32,062 nucleotides of DNA from Bacteroidales bacterium (GTDB lineage Bacteria > Bacteroidota > Bacteroidia > Bacteroidales > Muribaculaceae), in NCBI GenBank assembly GCA_022768005.1, contig JALEMF010000012.1:1-32062 (forward strand), given 5' to 3'. The notes beneath the pieces were generated by a model, which saw nothing but the letters and a program-made list of their open reading frames with translations, was not told where the DNA came from and did no database searches. Numbering within the stretch: position 1 is the stretch's first letter; each line of letters opens with the position of its first letter. Below are positions 24,842-32,062 of the stretch, piece by piece. The position numbers and the translations under genes were made by a program.

Positions 24842-26581
24842 ATGTATCTTAAATCTACTTTAAGACGCTCGTTAAAATCGGCGTTCGTTTGTATTGTCAG
24901 CATAACTCCTTTATTGGTGTCATGTGACAATGAGTTTGACTTATCTGATATCAACACTGATATCACAGTTGGGGGAAATATTAAAATCCCGATAGGTGAA
25001 ACGGAGCAACTTACTCTGTCTCGAATAATTGATGAAACCGACCAATTATATGTAGATAAAAACGGTGCTTACGCTTTGACTTCTGATGGTAACGTTCAGG
25101 CAAACATTGCAAAGATTGAAGAAATTCATATTAAGGATTTTGCCACTGATGCTAATGTTGTGTACATAGTTCCTCCCATATCCGGTAGCACTGTAATTCC
25201 TCAATTACACTTTGAATCCGATATTGAAACTGTATTACGTCTTGATGCCGTTCAAGACATTCCTGCTGAGGTGAAAAGACTGGATAAACTTTCGGTAACT
25301 CAAGTCAATGCAAGAGTTATAGTGAAATTACTTACTGATGATATGCTTTTGAAAACAAAACTCAAAAGCCTCGCAATGAAGAGTTTTACTATGCAATTCC
25401 CTAAGGAAGTAATTTTTGCTGATGGTATTGAAGGACTTGATTATAGTACTAATATTTTTACACTGACTTCTACACGAAATTTTGATGAAAACTGTGAGAT
25501 GACAGAGACTTTTCCGGTTGTTGGTCTTAGAAATCTTCCGGAAATAGTTAATGGTGAAATGAGGGTTGTTGAAAGTATTGACTGCATGGGGGCTATTGCT
25601 GCAGATGCGGTCAATGTTTCCGGTGACGATTTTGACGGGTTGAGAATGGAAGTGATGTTCGATATTCCGGAATTTGATGTGGCTGATATGACAGGCATCG
25701 TGGATACTAAGTTTGACGTTTCTCCTAAGGTTATTGATTTCGGTGACTTACCGGATATTGTTACTGATGAAGATACAAAAATTAATGTTAATACACTATC
25801 ATTTTGCATCACTATAGATAACCCGGTTGGAGTGCCGTTCGATGCAGACTTGCACTTGAAAGCACTTGACGCTAATAAGCAAAAAATTAATGAGGAAGTC
25901 ACAGTTAATGCTAAGATTGACAAGGCTGAAGGATTTAATTCAAGCAAAAAGACAAACTTGTTTATCACTAATTCAGAATCTATGGTTGCTCCGGACGGAT
26001 ATATGAAGGTTATTGCTCCGAATCTGAATAAGTTAGTGGGACAAGTGCCGGATTTTGTTGAAATCTGTGCAGATGTAGTGGCTGACAAGACACAAACTCA
26101 CACTATTTCACTCGGAAGGTCGTACTCTACTGTGATTGATTATAATATCCGGATGCCTTTTGATTTTGGTGAAGGTTCACACATCGTCTATAGAGAATCT
26201 ATTGACAACTTACACTCTGATATAGATGATTTTGCAGATAAAGTGACTTCTATGGAGGTGTATGCCACTGTTGAAAGCACTCTCCCTTTCGAAGTGAAAT
26301 TAAGCGTTACACCCATTGATATTAATGGCAGAGATATGAGCGACAGAATAGAATACACTCCGTTTGTATTGATTTCTCCGGGAAATGAATCGGCTCCTGT
26401 TCAAGACGTTGAAATGAAGTTTGCCGAAAAAGTATCAGGTGCATTCTCTGACCTTGACAAGGTGGAGTTTACTGTTGAGGGGAATACTAAATCCGCAGTT
26501 TCTGTTTTGAAACCTGCTCAGTACATTAAACTGAAGATGACAGCACATATTCCTGACGGAATTACAATCACTGATAATTAA
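24842..26581 (+). CDS. Large lipoprotein with beta-rich domains, unknown function
   Basis: I choose ATG 24842 (579 residues) over TTG 24791 because the signal peptide and lipobox then fall normally: SLKSAFVCIVSITPLLVSC with the lipidated C28. The residues after the cysteine are acidic (DNEFDLSD), as in Bacteroidota lipoproteins that reach the outer membrane and often its surface. The mature part is a string of beta-sandwich-like segments with recurring patterns such as VIDFGDLPDIVTDEDTKINV and PVGVPFDADLHLKALD. I see no enzymatic signature and do not recognise the family. The DUF5723 gene starts 20 bases after its stop, so the two form a pair. Confidence 0.78.
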   Translation: MYLKSTLRRSLKSAFVCIVSITPLLVSCDNEFDLSDINTDITVGGNIKIPIGETEQLTLSRIIDETDQLYVDKNGAYALTSDGNVQANIAKIEEIHIKDFATDANVVYIVPPISGSTVIPQLHFESDIETVLRLDAVQDIPAEVKRLDKLSVTQVNARVIVKLLTDDMLLKTKLKSLAMKSFTMQFPKEVIFADGIEGLDYSTNIFTLTSTRNFDENCEMTETFPVVGLRNLPEIVNGEMRVVESIDCMGAIAADAVNVSGDDFDGLRMEVMFDIPEFDVADMTGIVDTKFDVSPKVIDFGDLPDIVTDEDTKINVNTLSFCITIDNPVGVPFDADLHLKALDANKQKINEEVTVNAKIDKAEGFNSSKKTNLFITNSESMVAPDGYMKVIAPNLNKLVGQVPDFVEICADVVADKTQTHTISLGRSYSTVIDYNIRMPFDFGEGSHIVYRESIDNLHSDIDDFADKVTSMEVYATVESTLPFEVKLSVTPIDINGRDMSDRIEYTPFVLISPGNESAPVQDVEMKFAEKVSGAFSDLDKVEFTVEGNTKSAVSVLKPAQYIKLKMTAHIPDGITITDN

Positions 26582-26601
26582 TCCTTAAAAGAAAAATCAT
26601 T

Positions 26602-27984
26602 ATGAAATATATAAAATATATTCTCTCTGTGGCTGCTGTCTCAATGTGTGCGGTTACACTTTCCGGTCAAACTCCTCATTCCGGTTATTTTCTGGAAAAT
26701 ATGCCCGGCAGACACGTACTGAACCCTGCGTTTGACAATGAATATAATTACGTTAATTTGCCTATCGTACCGGGATTTAGCGGTATCGCAGTAGGTATGA
26801 ACGGAAATGTCGGACTGGATAATTTCTTGTTTAAGCGTAATGGTGAACTGGTTACCGGGCTTAATAAGGCTGTTTCCGCTGAAGAGTTTCTTGGCGGAAT
26901 TAAGAATAATAACTATATGGAGGCTAATGTGTCGTACGACATTTTTTCCATGGGATTTAAAAAGTGGAATGGTTATAACACTATTGGCTTAACGTTTAAG
27001 TCAAGTACGGGAATCGGTCTGCCGTACGAACTATTTGACTTCGCTAAGACAGGTCAAATCGGTGGCGAGTTTACTCAGTATAATATCGGAAAATCCAAAG
27101 TCCATTCTACGAACTATATTGAACTCGCTTTGGGACATTCTCATGCACTTGGCAGTAATGTTAAAATCGGCGGTAAACTGAAATATATTGCCGGTCTTGG
27201 TTTTGCTAATGCCACAGTTAATAATATTGATGTAACTATGGGTGCCGAAAAATGGACTATTAAGGAAGCCGGCGAAATGTTTACGACCGATGCTTTGGAT
27301 ATAATGTACAAGGATAATGGCGAAATTGACGAAATTGATTTTGGTAAAATAAATTTGGCAGGCAACGGTCTCGGCATTGATTTGGGCGTAGTCTATAATC
27401 CCATTAAGAGCGTTGAACTTTCACTGTCTGTTATTGACCTTGGATTTATAAGTTGGAAGGGTAATAAGGCTGAACTTATAGATAAGGCTTTTGAATACGA
27501 TGGCTTTCACCATCTTGTTGCACAAGATGACCCTGAAACAGGTAAATCTGCCTTGAATCAAGAGTCTGACCAACTTGAAGATGACTTACGTGAATTAATC
27601 CGTTTCCAACGTCAAACGACTGCAAGCAAAATTCAGTCATTGGCAACGACTATAAATCTCGGCGTGAAATATTGCTTGCTGAAAGATAAAATTTCATTAG
27701 GCTTGCTGTCATCGAACCGTGTAGGCGGGTACAAACAGTGGTCCGAGCTAATGCTCTCAGCGGATTTCACTCCCGCAAAATGGTTCGGTGCTACCGTTAA
27801 CGGCTCTTTTTCCAATCTCGGAAGTTCATTCGGTGCCCTCTTGAATTTTAATACCAAGGGATTTAACTATTATATAGGCTCAGATTATATCCCTACAAAA
27901 TATGCCAAACAGGGAGTGCCTCTCACATCTAAGATAAACTTTGTTATGGGCATGGCATTCAAGTTCGGATACAGTAAGAAATAG
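26602..27984 (+). CDS. DUF5723 family protein, predicted outer-membrane beta barrel
   Basis: The 460-residue protein has a signal peptide (YILSVAAVSMCAVTLSGQ) followed by GYFLENMPGRHVLNPAF, the N-terminal pattern of DUF5723 and of PorP/PorV-like barrels. Repeated amphipathic strands follow (NVSYDIFSMGFKKW, TIGLTFKSSTGIG, VELSLSVIDLGFISWKG), ending in INFVMGMAFKFGYSKK with a terminal aromatic-rich strand. It is predicted to sit in the outer membrane, with the preceding lipoprotein as its probable partner. The family function is unknown. Two terminator-like features lie behind it, the clear one at 28021. Confidence 0.82.
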   Translation: MKYIKYILSVAAVSMCAVTLSGQTPHSGYFLENMPGRHVLNPAFDNEYNYVNLPIVPGFSGIAVGMNGNVGLDNFLFKRNGELVTGLNKAVSAEEFLGGIKNNNYMEANVSYDIFSMGFKKWNGYNTIGLTFKSSTGIGLPYELFDFAKTGQIGGEFTQYNIGKSKVHSTNYIELALGHSHALGSNVKIGGKLKYIAGLGFANATVNNIDVTMGAEKWTIKEAGEMFTTDALDIMYKDNGEIDEIDFGKINLAGNGLGIDLGVVYNPIKSVELSLSVIDLGFISWKGNKAELIDKAFEYDGFHHLVAQDDPETGKSALNQESDQLEDDLRELIRFQRQTTASKIQSLATTINLGVKYCLLKDKISLGLLSSNRVGGYKQWSELMLSADFTPAKWFGATVNGSFSNLGSSFGALLNFNTKGFNYYIGSDYIPTKYAKQGVPLTSKINFVMGMAFKFGYSKK

Positions 27985-28020
27985 TTTTAATAATTAATTT
28001 TCATAGCTCAAATTATGTAA

Positions 28021-28065
28021 TCCCTATGCGATAACGTGAGTAATTGCATAGGGAATTTATTTTGA
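28021..28065 (+). terminator. Terminator after the DUF5723 gene
   Basis: TCCCTATGC (28021-28029) pairs perfectly with GCATAGGGA (28046-28054) around a 16-base loop, followed by the T-rich ATTTATTTTG. Confidence 0.65.
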
Positions 28066-28107
28066 CATTTTTGAGTAAAAACACATCATTTTTTTTGTAA
28101 AAATTCT

Positions 28108-28139
28108 GTTGCAAATCATTTTACTAATTCTTACCTTTG
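28108..28139 (+). promoter_or_regulatory. Promoter of the nhaD operon
   Basis: GTTG (28108-28111), a 20-base spacer and TACCTTTG (28132-28139), an exact -7 match. The start site would be near 28146, about 40 bases before the nhaD ATG. Confidence 0.65.
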
Positions 28140-28187
28140 CACAACTGAAATTCACTGACAGAAATAATTTTTTTTTAATTAATACCA

Positions 28188-29585
28188 ATGATTTTAACTA
28201 TTGTAGTCCTTTTCTTTATAGGATATTTGGCTATAGCGCTTGAACATCCGCTACGTGTGGATAAATCCGCTATCGCACTGCTTTTAGGTATGCTTTTATG
28301 GGTTGTTTACACCCTTGGAGCTGAGTATATAGTACCTCTAATTAATCTTGACGGTCTTCAGGCATACGTTGATGCCAGTCCGCATTTACATGAAAAGTCA
28401 CTTGCCACTCAGTGCCTTGAATATGTATTGAATGTGCAGCTTGTTGAGTCTTTAGGAGAAATTACTCAGACACTTTTGTTTCTGATTGGAGCAATGACTA
28501 TTGTGGAACTTATTGACGTACATGGTGGTTTCTCCGTGGTTACGGATAAAATTACTACAAGGAATAAGCGTAAACTGTTGTGGGTCATAAGTTTGACCAC
28601 ATTCATTTTCTCCGCTATACTTGACAATATGACTACGAGTATTGTGATGATTATGCTCCTTCGCAAACTTGTGGTAAACAAAAAAGAACGCTGGATATAT
28701 GCTGCAATGATTGTTTTGGCTGCAAACACAGGAGGCGCTTGGTCACCGATAGGTGATGTCACTACGATTATGCTTTGGGTTAAAGGTAATGTTACAGCAT
28801 CTGCCCTTATCAGTTATGTGTTGGTGCCGAGTATTGTTGCTTTGCTTGTACCCCTCATCGTAGTGTCAAGAAAAATTAAAGGTAAATTGCCGAACATTGT
28901 GGAACATCATGTTACCAACGACCCGATAACTACCCGCGAAAAGAAGACAATATTAATCCTTGGAGTTGCCGGTCTGCTCTTCGTGCCAATATTTAAGTCA
29001 ATTACTCACATGCCTCCGTTTATAGGCATACTTTTTGTCCTTGGTGTACTTTGGACATTTACTGAGTGTTTTTATAATGGAAAACGTCTTGATGTGTCGC
29101 GTGAACAACGTCTGCCTAAAGTCATTTCCCGAATCGATATGCCATCTATCTTGTTCTTTCTGGGAATCTTGATGGCGGTATCTGTTCTTCAAGTTAGCGG
29201 TGTATTATCTGCCACTGCTCAATATTTAGATGAAAATATCCATAATGTTTATGCAATAGATTTACTACTTGGTACGTTATCATCTGTAGTGGACAATGTT
29301 CCGCTCGTTGCAGGTGTTATGGGTATGTATCCCGTTGAATTGATTGCCGACCCGTTAAGTTATGAAGCAAACTTTATGGTTGACGGCGCATTTTGGGAAT
29401 TCTTAAGTTATTGTGCCGGTGTCGGTGGTAACTTACTCATTATCGGTTCTGCTGCAGGTGTTATAGCCATGGGACTTGAAAAAATCTCATTCGGTTGGTT
29501 CTTGAAAAAATTCTCCGGATTGGCTCTCTTGGGATATTTATCAGGCGCATTGGTTTACATCGTAGAAATTATGTTGTTTAAGTAG
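28188..29585 (+). CDS. nhaD: NhaD-type Na+/H+ antiporter
   Basis: The 465-residue inner-membrane protein has about 11-12 hydrophobic helices and NhaD signatures: ALEHPLRVDKSAIALLLG at the start, ILDNMTTSIVMIMLLRKL, AANTGGAWSPIGDVTTIMLW in the middle, SSVVDNVPLVAGVMG and GVGGNLLIIGSAAGVIAMG near the end. It belongs to the ArsB/NhaD ion transporter group and exchanges sodium (or lithium) for protons. It is the first gene of a probable operon; the pseudouridine synthase starts 13 bases later. Confidence 0.93.
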   Translation: MILTIVVLFFIGYLAIALEHPLRVDKSAIALLLGMLLWVVYTLGAEYIVPLINLDGLQAYVDASPHLHEKSLATQCLEYVLNVQLVESLGEITQTLLFLIGAMTIVELIDVHGGFSVVTDKITTRNKRKLLWVISLTTFIFSAILDNMTTSIVMIMLLRKLVVNKKERWIYAAMIVLAANTGGAWSPIGDVTTIMLWVKGNVTASALISYVLVPSIVALLVPLIVVSRKIKGKLPNIVEHHVTNDPITTREKKTILILGVAGLLFVPIFKSITHMPPFIGILFVLGVLWTFTECFYNGKRLDVSREQRLPKVISRIDMPSILFFLGILMAVSVLQVSGVLSATAQYLDENIHNVYAIDLLLGTLSSVVDNVPLVAGVMGMYPVELIADPLSYEANFMVDGAFWEFLSYCAGVGGNLLIIGSAAGVIAMGLEKISFGWFLKKFSGLALLGYLSGALVYIVEIMLFK

Positions 29586-29598
29586 TCAGTAAGAATTA

Positions 29599-30285
29599 AT
29601 GCAAGTAATTTACGAAGATAATCATATTATTATTGTCAATAAAGCTCCCGGAGAAATTGTTCAAGGGGATAAAACAGGTGACAAACCGCTATGTGAAATT
29701 GTTAAAGAGTGGATTAAGGAAAAATATAACAAACCGGGTAACGTCTTCCTCGGCGTTGCACACCGTCTTGACCGTCCCGTTGCAGGACTTGTAGTCTTTG
29801 CCAAAACTTCAAAGGCGTTGACGAGGCTTAATGAAATGTTCCGAAACGGTGATGTACATAAGACGTATTGGGCAATCACTGCTAATGCTCCTGCTGAATG
29901 TGAAGCCACTTTGACTCACTATATTTCCACTGTTGAAAAAAATAATAAGTCGTACGCTTCCTTAGTACCTAAAAAAGATACTAAGGAGGCTCGCTTGCAT
30001 TATAAACTTATTGCATCTTCCGATAGATATCATCTCCTTGAAGTAAATCTGCTGACAGGAAGAAAACACCAAATCCGCGTGCAACTCTCCGCAATAGGCT
30101 GTCCTATAAAGGGTGACTTGAAATATGGCGCTAAGAGAAGTAATCCGGACGGATCTATTTCGCTATTGTCGAGAAGAGTGCAATTCATTCACCCGGTCTC
30201 TAAAATTCCTGTTGATGTCACAGCTCCTGTCCCTGATGATAACCTTTGGAAGGTACTTGAAAAGAATGTTGATACTAATAAATAG
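29599..30285 (+). CDS. RluA-family 23S rRNA/tRNA pseudouridine synthase
   Basis: The 228-residue enzyme has the RluA-family catalytic motif AHRLDRPVAGLVVFAKT with the nucleophile D58, plus the later LLTGRKHQIRVQL and PIKGDLKYGA motifs that line the active site. It converts uridine to pseudouridine in RNA. It lacks the N-terminal S4 domain of RluC/RluD, so it is a short RluA-type member; target base unknown. It sits between nhaD and fmt with short gaps (13 and 17 bases). Confidence 0.9.
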   Translation: MQVIYEDNHIIIVNKAPGEIVQGDKTGDKPLCEIVKEWIKEKYNKPGNVFLGVAHRLDRPVAGLVVFAKTSKALTRLNEMFRNGDVHKTYWAITANAPAECEATLTHYISTVEKNNKSYASLVPKKDTKEARLHYKLIASSDRYHLLEVNLLTGRKHQIRVQLSAIGCPIKGDLKYGAKRSNPDGSISLLSRRVQFIHPVSKIPVDVTAPVPDDNLWKVLEKNVDTNK

Positions 30286-30302
30286 TACATATATCATATA
30301 TA

Positions 30303-31271
30303 ATGAATAAATCAGATTTAAAAATAATATTTTTAGGCACACCTGAATTTGCCGTGTGCAGTCTTGATAAAATTTGCAGTTCCGGATTTAATGTTGTAGC
30401 TGTTGTGACTATGCCGGATAAACCTGCCGGTAGAGGACACCATTTGTATCAATCTCCCGTGAAGGAATATGCTTTGGCACATAATCTCCCTGTCTTGCAA
30501 CCGGTAAGTCTTAAAGACGAAGCATTCGTAGAACAACTTCGTAGTTATGGCGCAGACCTTTTCGTAGTCATTGCTTTCCGAATGTTGCCGAAAGTGGTCT
30601 GGGAAATGCCTCGACTCGGCACGTTTAATCTTCACGCCTCACTCCTTCCGGACTACCGCGGAGCTGCTCCGATAAACTGGGCTGTCATAAACGGAGAAAA
30701 GAAAACCGGTGTTACCACTTTTTTCTTAAAGCATGAAATTGATACCGGTGACATTATCTCTCAGCAGGCTATAGATATCAAAGACGATGAAAATGTAGGC
30801 TCTGTCCATGACAGATTGATGGAGTTAGGCGCAAAGCTTACTATTGATACGCTTGACCAAATCATTTCCGGAACACTTGTCACTACTCCGCAGTCAAATC
30901 TGATTAAAGAAGGGGTGGAACCTAAATCTGCTCCAAAAATATTCAAGGAAACGTGTAAAATTGACTTTAACAAACCTGTTAAGGACGTTTATAACCTTAT
31001 CCGCGGCTTGTCGCCTTACCCGACTGCTTATATAGATATATGTGACGATACAAATTCATCACCTCGCCAAATGAAAATTTTTGAATCAAAAATTATTCAA
31101 GATGGTGATAAACTTATCCCGGGTAGTATTGAAATATGTGGAGATAAAATGTATATAGGAGCAACTGATGGCAAAATTATGCTCCTTGAAATTCAAATGC
31201 AAGGAAAAAAACGTATGTCTATCGCAGATTTTTTACGCGGAGCAAAGTTGATTAATCCCACACTTGCATAG
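30303..31271 (+). CDS. fmt: Methionyl-tRNA formyltransferase
   Basis: The 322-residue enzyme formylates initiator Met-tRNA using 10-formyl-tetrahydrofolate. The catalytic residues N109, H111 (FNLHASLLPDYRGAAPINW) and D147 (HEIDTGDI) are all present, as is the N-terminal KIIFLGTPEFAV and the C-terminal tRNA-binding beta domain (about 205-315). It ends the nhaD operon and is followed by a strong terminator before the rRNA control region. Confidence 0.96.
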   Translation: MNKSDLKIIFLGTPEFAVCSLDKICSSGFNVVAVVTMPDKPAGRGHHLYQSPVKEYALAHNLPVLQPVSLKDEAFVEQLRSYGADLFVVIAFRMLPKVVWEMPRLGTFNLHASLLPDYRGAAPINWAVINGEKKTGVTTFFLKHEIDTGDIISQQAIDIKDDENVGSVHDRLMELGAKLTIDTLDQIISGTLVTTPQSNLIKEGVEPKSAPKIFKETCKIDFNKPVKDVYNLIRGLSPYPTAYIDICDDTNSSPRQMKIFESKIIQDGDKLIPGSIEICGDKMYIGATDGKIMLLEIQMQGKKRMSIADFLRGAKLINPTLA

Positions 31272-31299
31272 TTTTTTATAGAAAAATTCTCAATTTGAT

Positions 31300-31342
31300 A
31301 AGGGTTTACTTGTCGCCTTGACGAGTAAACCTTTTGTTTTTT
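31300..31342 (+). terminator. Terminator of the nhaD-fmt operon
   Basis: AAGGGTTTACT (31300-31310) pairs with AGTAAACCTTT (31324-31334) with one wobble. An inner GTC/GAC pair extends the hairpin, and a T-rich tail (TTTTGTTTTTTG) follows. Confidence 0.85.
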
Positions 31343-31351
31343 GAATTAAAA

Positions 31352-31376
31352 TGTTACATTATTACAAACTGTAACA
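31352..31376. promoter_or_regulatory. Inverted repeat TGTTACA-N11-TGTAACA
   Basis: A perfect 7-base inverted repeat with an 11-base centre, about 170 bases before the first rRNA promoter. The spacing and symmetry look like a binding site for a dimeric regulator; it is not followed by a T-tract. Function unknown, and chance cannot be excluded in this AT-rich DNA. Confidence 0.4.
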
Positions 31377-31546
31377 GGTAAAACAGAGGAAAAAACGCAG
31401 GAAATTTCAATAGAAATGATAGAAAACAGAAAACTCTGTCATAAAAATATGTTTTACAACATAAAATAAATCATAGTGCAAATAATTGATACATAGGAGA
31501 ATGGTAAAAAACGTCAAAAAATAGTGAAAAAATAATTGCAAAAATA

Positions 31547-31578
31547 TTTGGTAGGAAAGAACAAAAGGCGTAACTTTG
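31547..31578 (+). promoter_or_regulatory. rRNA operon promoter P1
   Basis: TTTG (31547-31550), a 20-base spacer and TAACTTTG (31571-31578), followed by CACTCGCTTTT. An exact consensus match at both elements. Confidence 0.8.
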
Positions 31579-31607
31579 CACTCGCTTTTGAGCAGCGGCG
31601 CAAGGGC

Positions 31608-31624
31608 ATCGGCAAAATGCTGAT
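31608..31624 (+). other. Leader hairpin between P1 and P2
   Basis: ATCGGCA (31608-31614) pairs with TGCTGAT (31618-31624), one wobble, 3-base loop. No T-tract; it would form only in P1 transcripts. Confidence 0.4.
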
Positions 31625-31652
31625 AAAAAGTTTCAAAAAAACTTCTGAAAAT

Positions 31653-31683
31653 TTTGTCAGTTCAAAAATTAGTCGTAACTTTG
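31653..31683 (+). promoter_or_regulatory. rRNA operon promoter P2
   Basis: TTTG (31653-31656), a 19-base spacer and TAACTTTG (31676-31683), followed by CATCGCTTTT. The -7 and early transcribed bases nearly repeat those of P1. Confidence 0.8.
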
Positions 31684-31693
31684 CATCGCTTTT

Positions 31694-31710
31694 CGCTCCA
31701 AGACGGAGCG
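31694..31710 (+). other. rRNA leader hairpin CGCTCC-AAGAC-GGAGCG
   Basis: A perfect 6-bp stem with a 5-base loop at the very start of the P2 transcript. Candidate for antitermination or leader processing; no boxA is clear. Confidence 0.45.
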
Positions 31711-31938
31711 GTTAAAAAGCCGAGAGAACATTGAAAGAATTACAATAGACGAAGTAGTACAAGAGAACGTGAAGACAAAGACGCAAGTCTGAGTCTGAAA
31801 AGATTTCTCTGTCAATTCAACAGCGTTTTAAACAATAAAGTCTGCTGAGTCAATCAAAACTTCAGGAGTTTTGTTTTGGTACAACAAAAAAAAGTTGTCG
31901 TAAATTTTCAAAAGAGAAAATAAAAAGACAAGATAACA

Positions 31939-32062
31939 ACAAAGAAGAGTTTGATCCTGGCTCAGGATGAACGCTAGCGACAGGCTTAACACATGCAAGT
32001 CGAGGGGCAGCGATAGTTGTAGCAATACAATTAGTCGGCGACCGGCGCACGGGTGAGTAACA
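31939..32062 (+). rRNA. rrs: 16S ribosomal RNA, 5' portion (runs off the window)
   Basis: AGAGTTTGATCCTGGCTCAG (31946-31965 region) is the universal 27F site. It is followed by GATGAACGCTAGCGACAGGC and TTAACACATGCAAGTCGAGG, a Bacteroidales-type 5' region, and later GGCGACCGGCGCACGGGTGA. The mature 5' end is set by aligning GAAGAGTTTG to E. coli positions 6-15 and may be off by a few bases. The GCAGCGATAGTTGTAGCAAT variable region does not let me name a genus. About 124 of roughly 1500 bases are in the window. Confidence 0.97.

Larger units (their letters stand above)
31272..31938. other. Terminator and rRNA operon control region (667 bases, no gene)
   Basis: It contains the fmt terminator, an inverted repeat at 31352-31376, about 170 bases of A-rich DNA, two tandem promoters and at least two leader hairpins before 16S. 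The reverse-strand ORFs over 31828-32050 run into 16S sequence and are spurious. A-rich DNA upstream of rRNA promoters often acts as an UP-like element, which is plausible for 31377-31546. Confidence 0.7.

Noticed and set aside
25441-26088. 215-residue reverse ORF opposite the lipoprotein gene
   Set aside because: Serine/threonine/isoleucine-rich antisense translation; the forward frame has signal peptide, lipobox and operon context.
31828-32050. Reverse-strand ORFs over the rRNA leader and 16S start
   Set aside because: They run through the 16S rRNA gene and its leader.
1-32062. tRNA genes, insertion sequences or prophage structural genes
   Set aside because: I saw no tRNA-like cloverleaf or CCA ends, no transposase and no terminal inverted repeats while reading both strands, though I could not run a dedicated search.

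Overview
This window looks like a chromosomal segment from a member of the Bacteroidota, most likely order Bacteroidales. Four things point there. The partial 16S rRNA at the right end has the Bacteroidales-like stretch after the 27F site. The promoters read TTTG/TTG-N19-20-TAnnTTTG. The gene content is characteristic: SprA, RprX/RprY, a BT_3928-like DoxX protein, DUF1599, DUF5723 and NhaD. Clear Shine-Dalgarno sequences are absent. I cannot name a genus. Every gene I can support lies on the + strand, in the same direction as the rRNA operon.

Left edge (1-1840): an accessory-looking patch. It holds the C-terminal tail of a helix-turn-helix protein, a zinc-ribbon/Toprim-like DUF6371 protein, and about 580 bases of noncoding DNA full of short direct repeats, palindromes and hairpins. 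A 16-base GGGACA-type motif occurs on both sides of the DUF6371 gene. This resembles a fragment of the replication module of an integrated mobile element.

Core cluster (1841-12087): a tight run of DUF1599, DoxX-type membrane protein, ruvA, the giant sprA (type IX secretion translocon, TTG start) and a small membrane-anchored protein with glycine repeats. It is followed by a promoter and the two-component pair rprX-rprY, ending at a terminator.

Middle (14750-20317): efp with its own promoter and terminator; a two-gene AT-rich module of unknown function (one anchored protein and one polytopic membrane protein); a CoA-transferase of the 4-hydroxybutyrate/acetyl-CoA hydrolase family followed by a secreted barrel-like protein; then a small acidic protein overlapping an OmpA-like protein gene.

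Right part (20395-31342): proS; a dolichol-phosphate-mannose-synthase-like glycosyltransferase followed closely by umuD-umuC; a large lipoprotein plus DUF5723 barrel-like protein; and nhaD-rluA-type pseudouridine synthase-fmt, ending at a strong terminator.

Right edge (31343-32062): the rRNA operon control region with an upstream inverted repeat, two tandem promoters with nearly identical -7/+1 segments, leader hairpins, and the first ~124 bases of 16S rRNA.

The window is mostly housekeeping. The least explained parts are the repeat-rich patch at the left, the glycine-repeat protein behind sprA, the AT-rich two-gene module, and the lipoprotein/DUF5723 pair.
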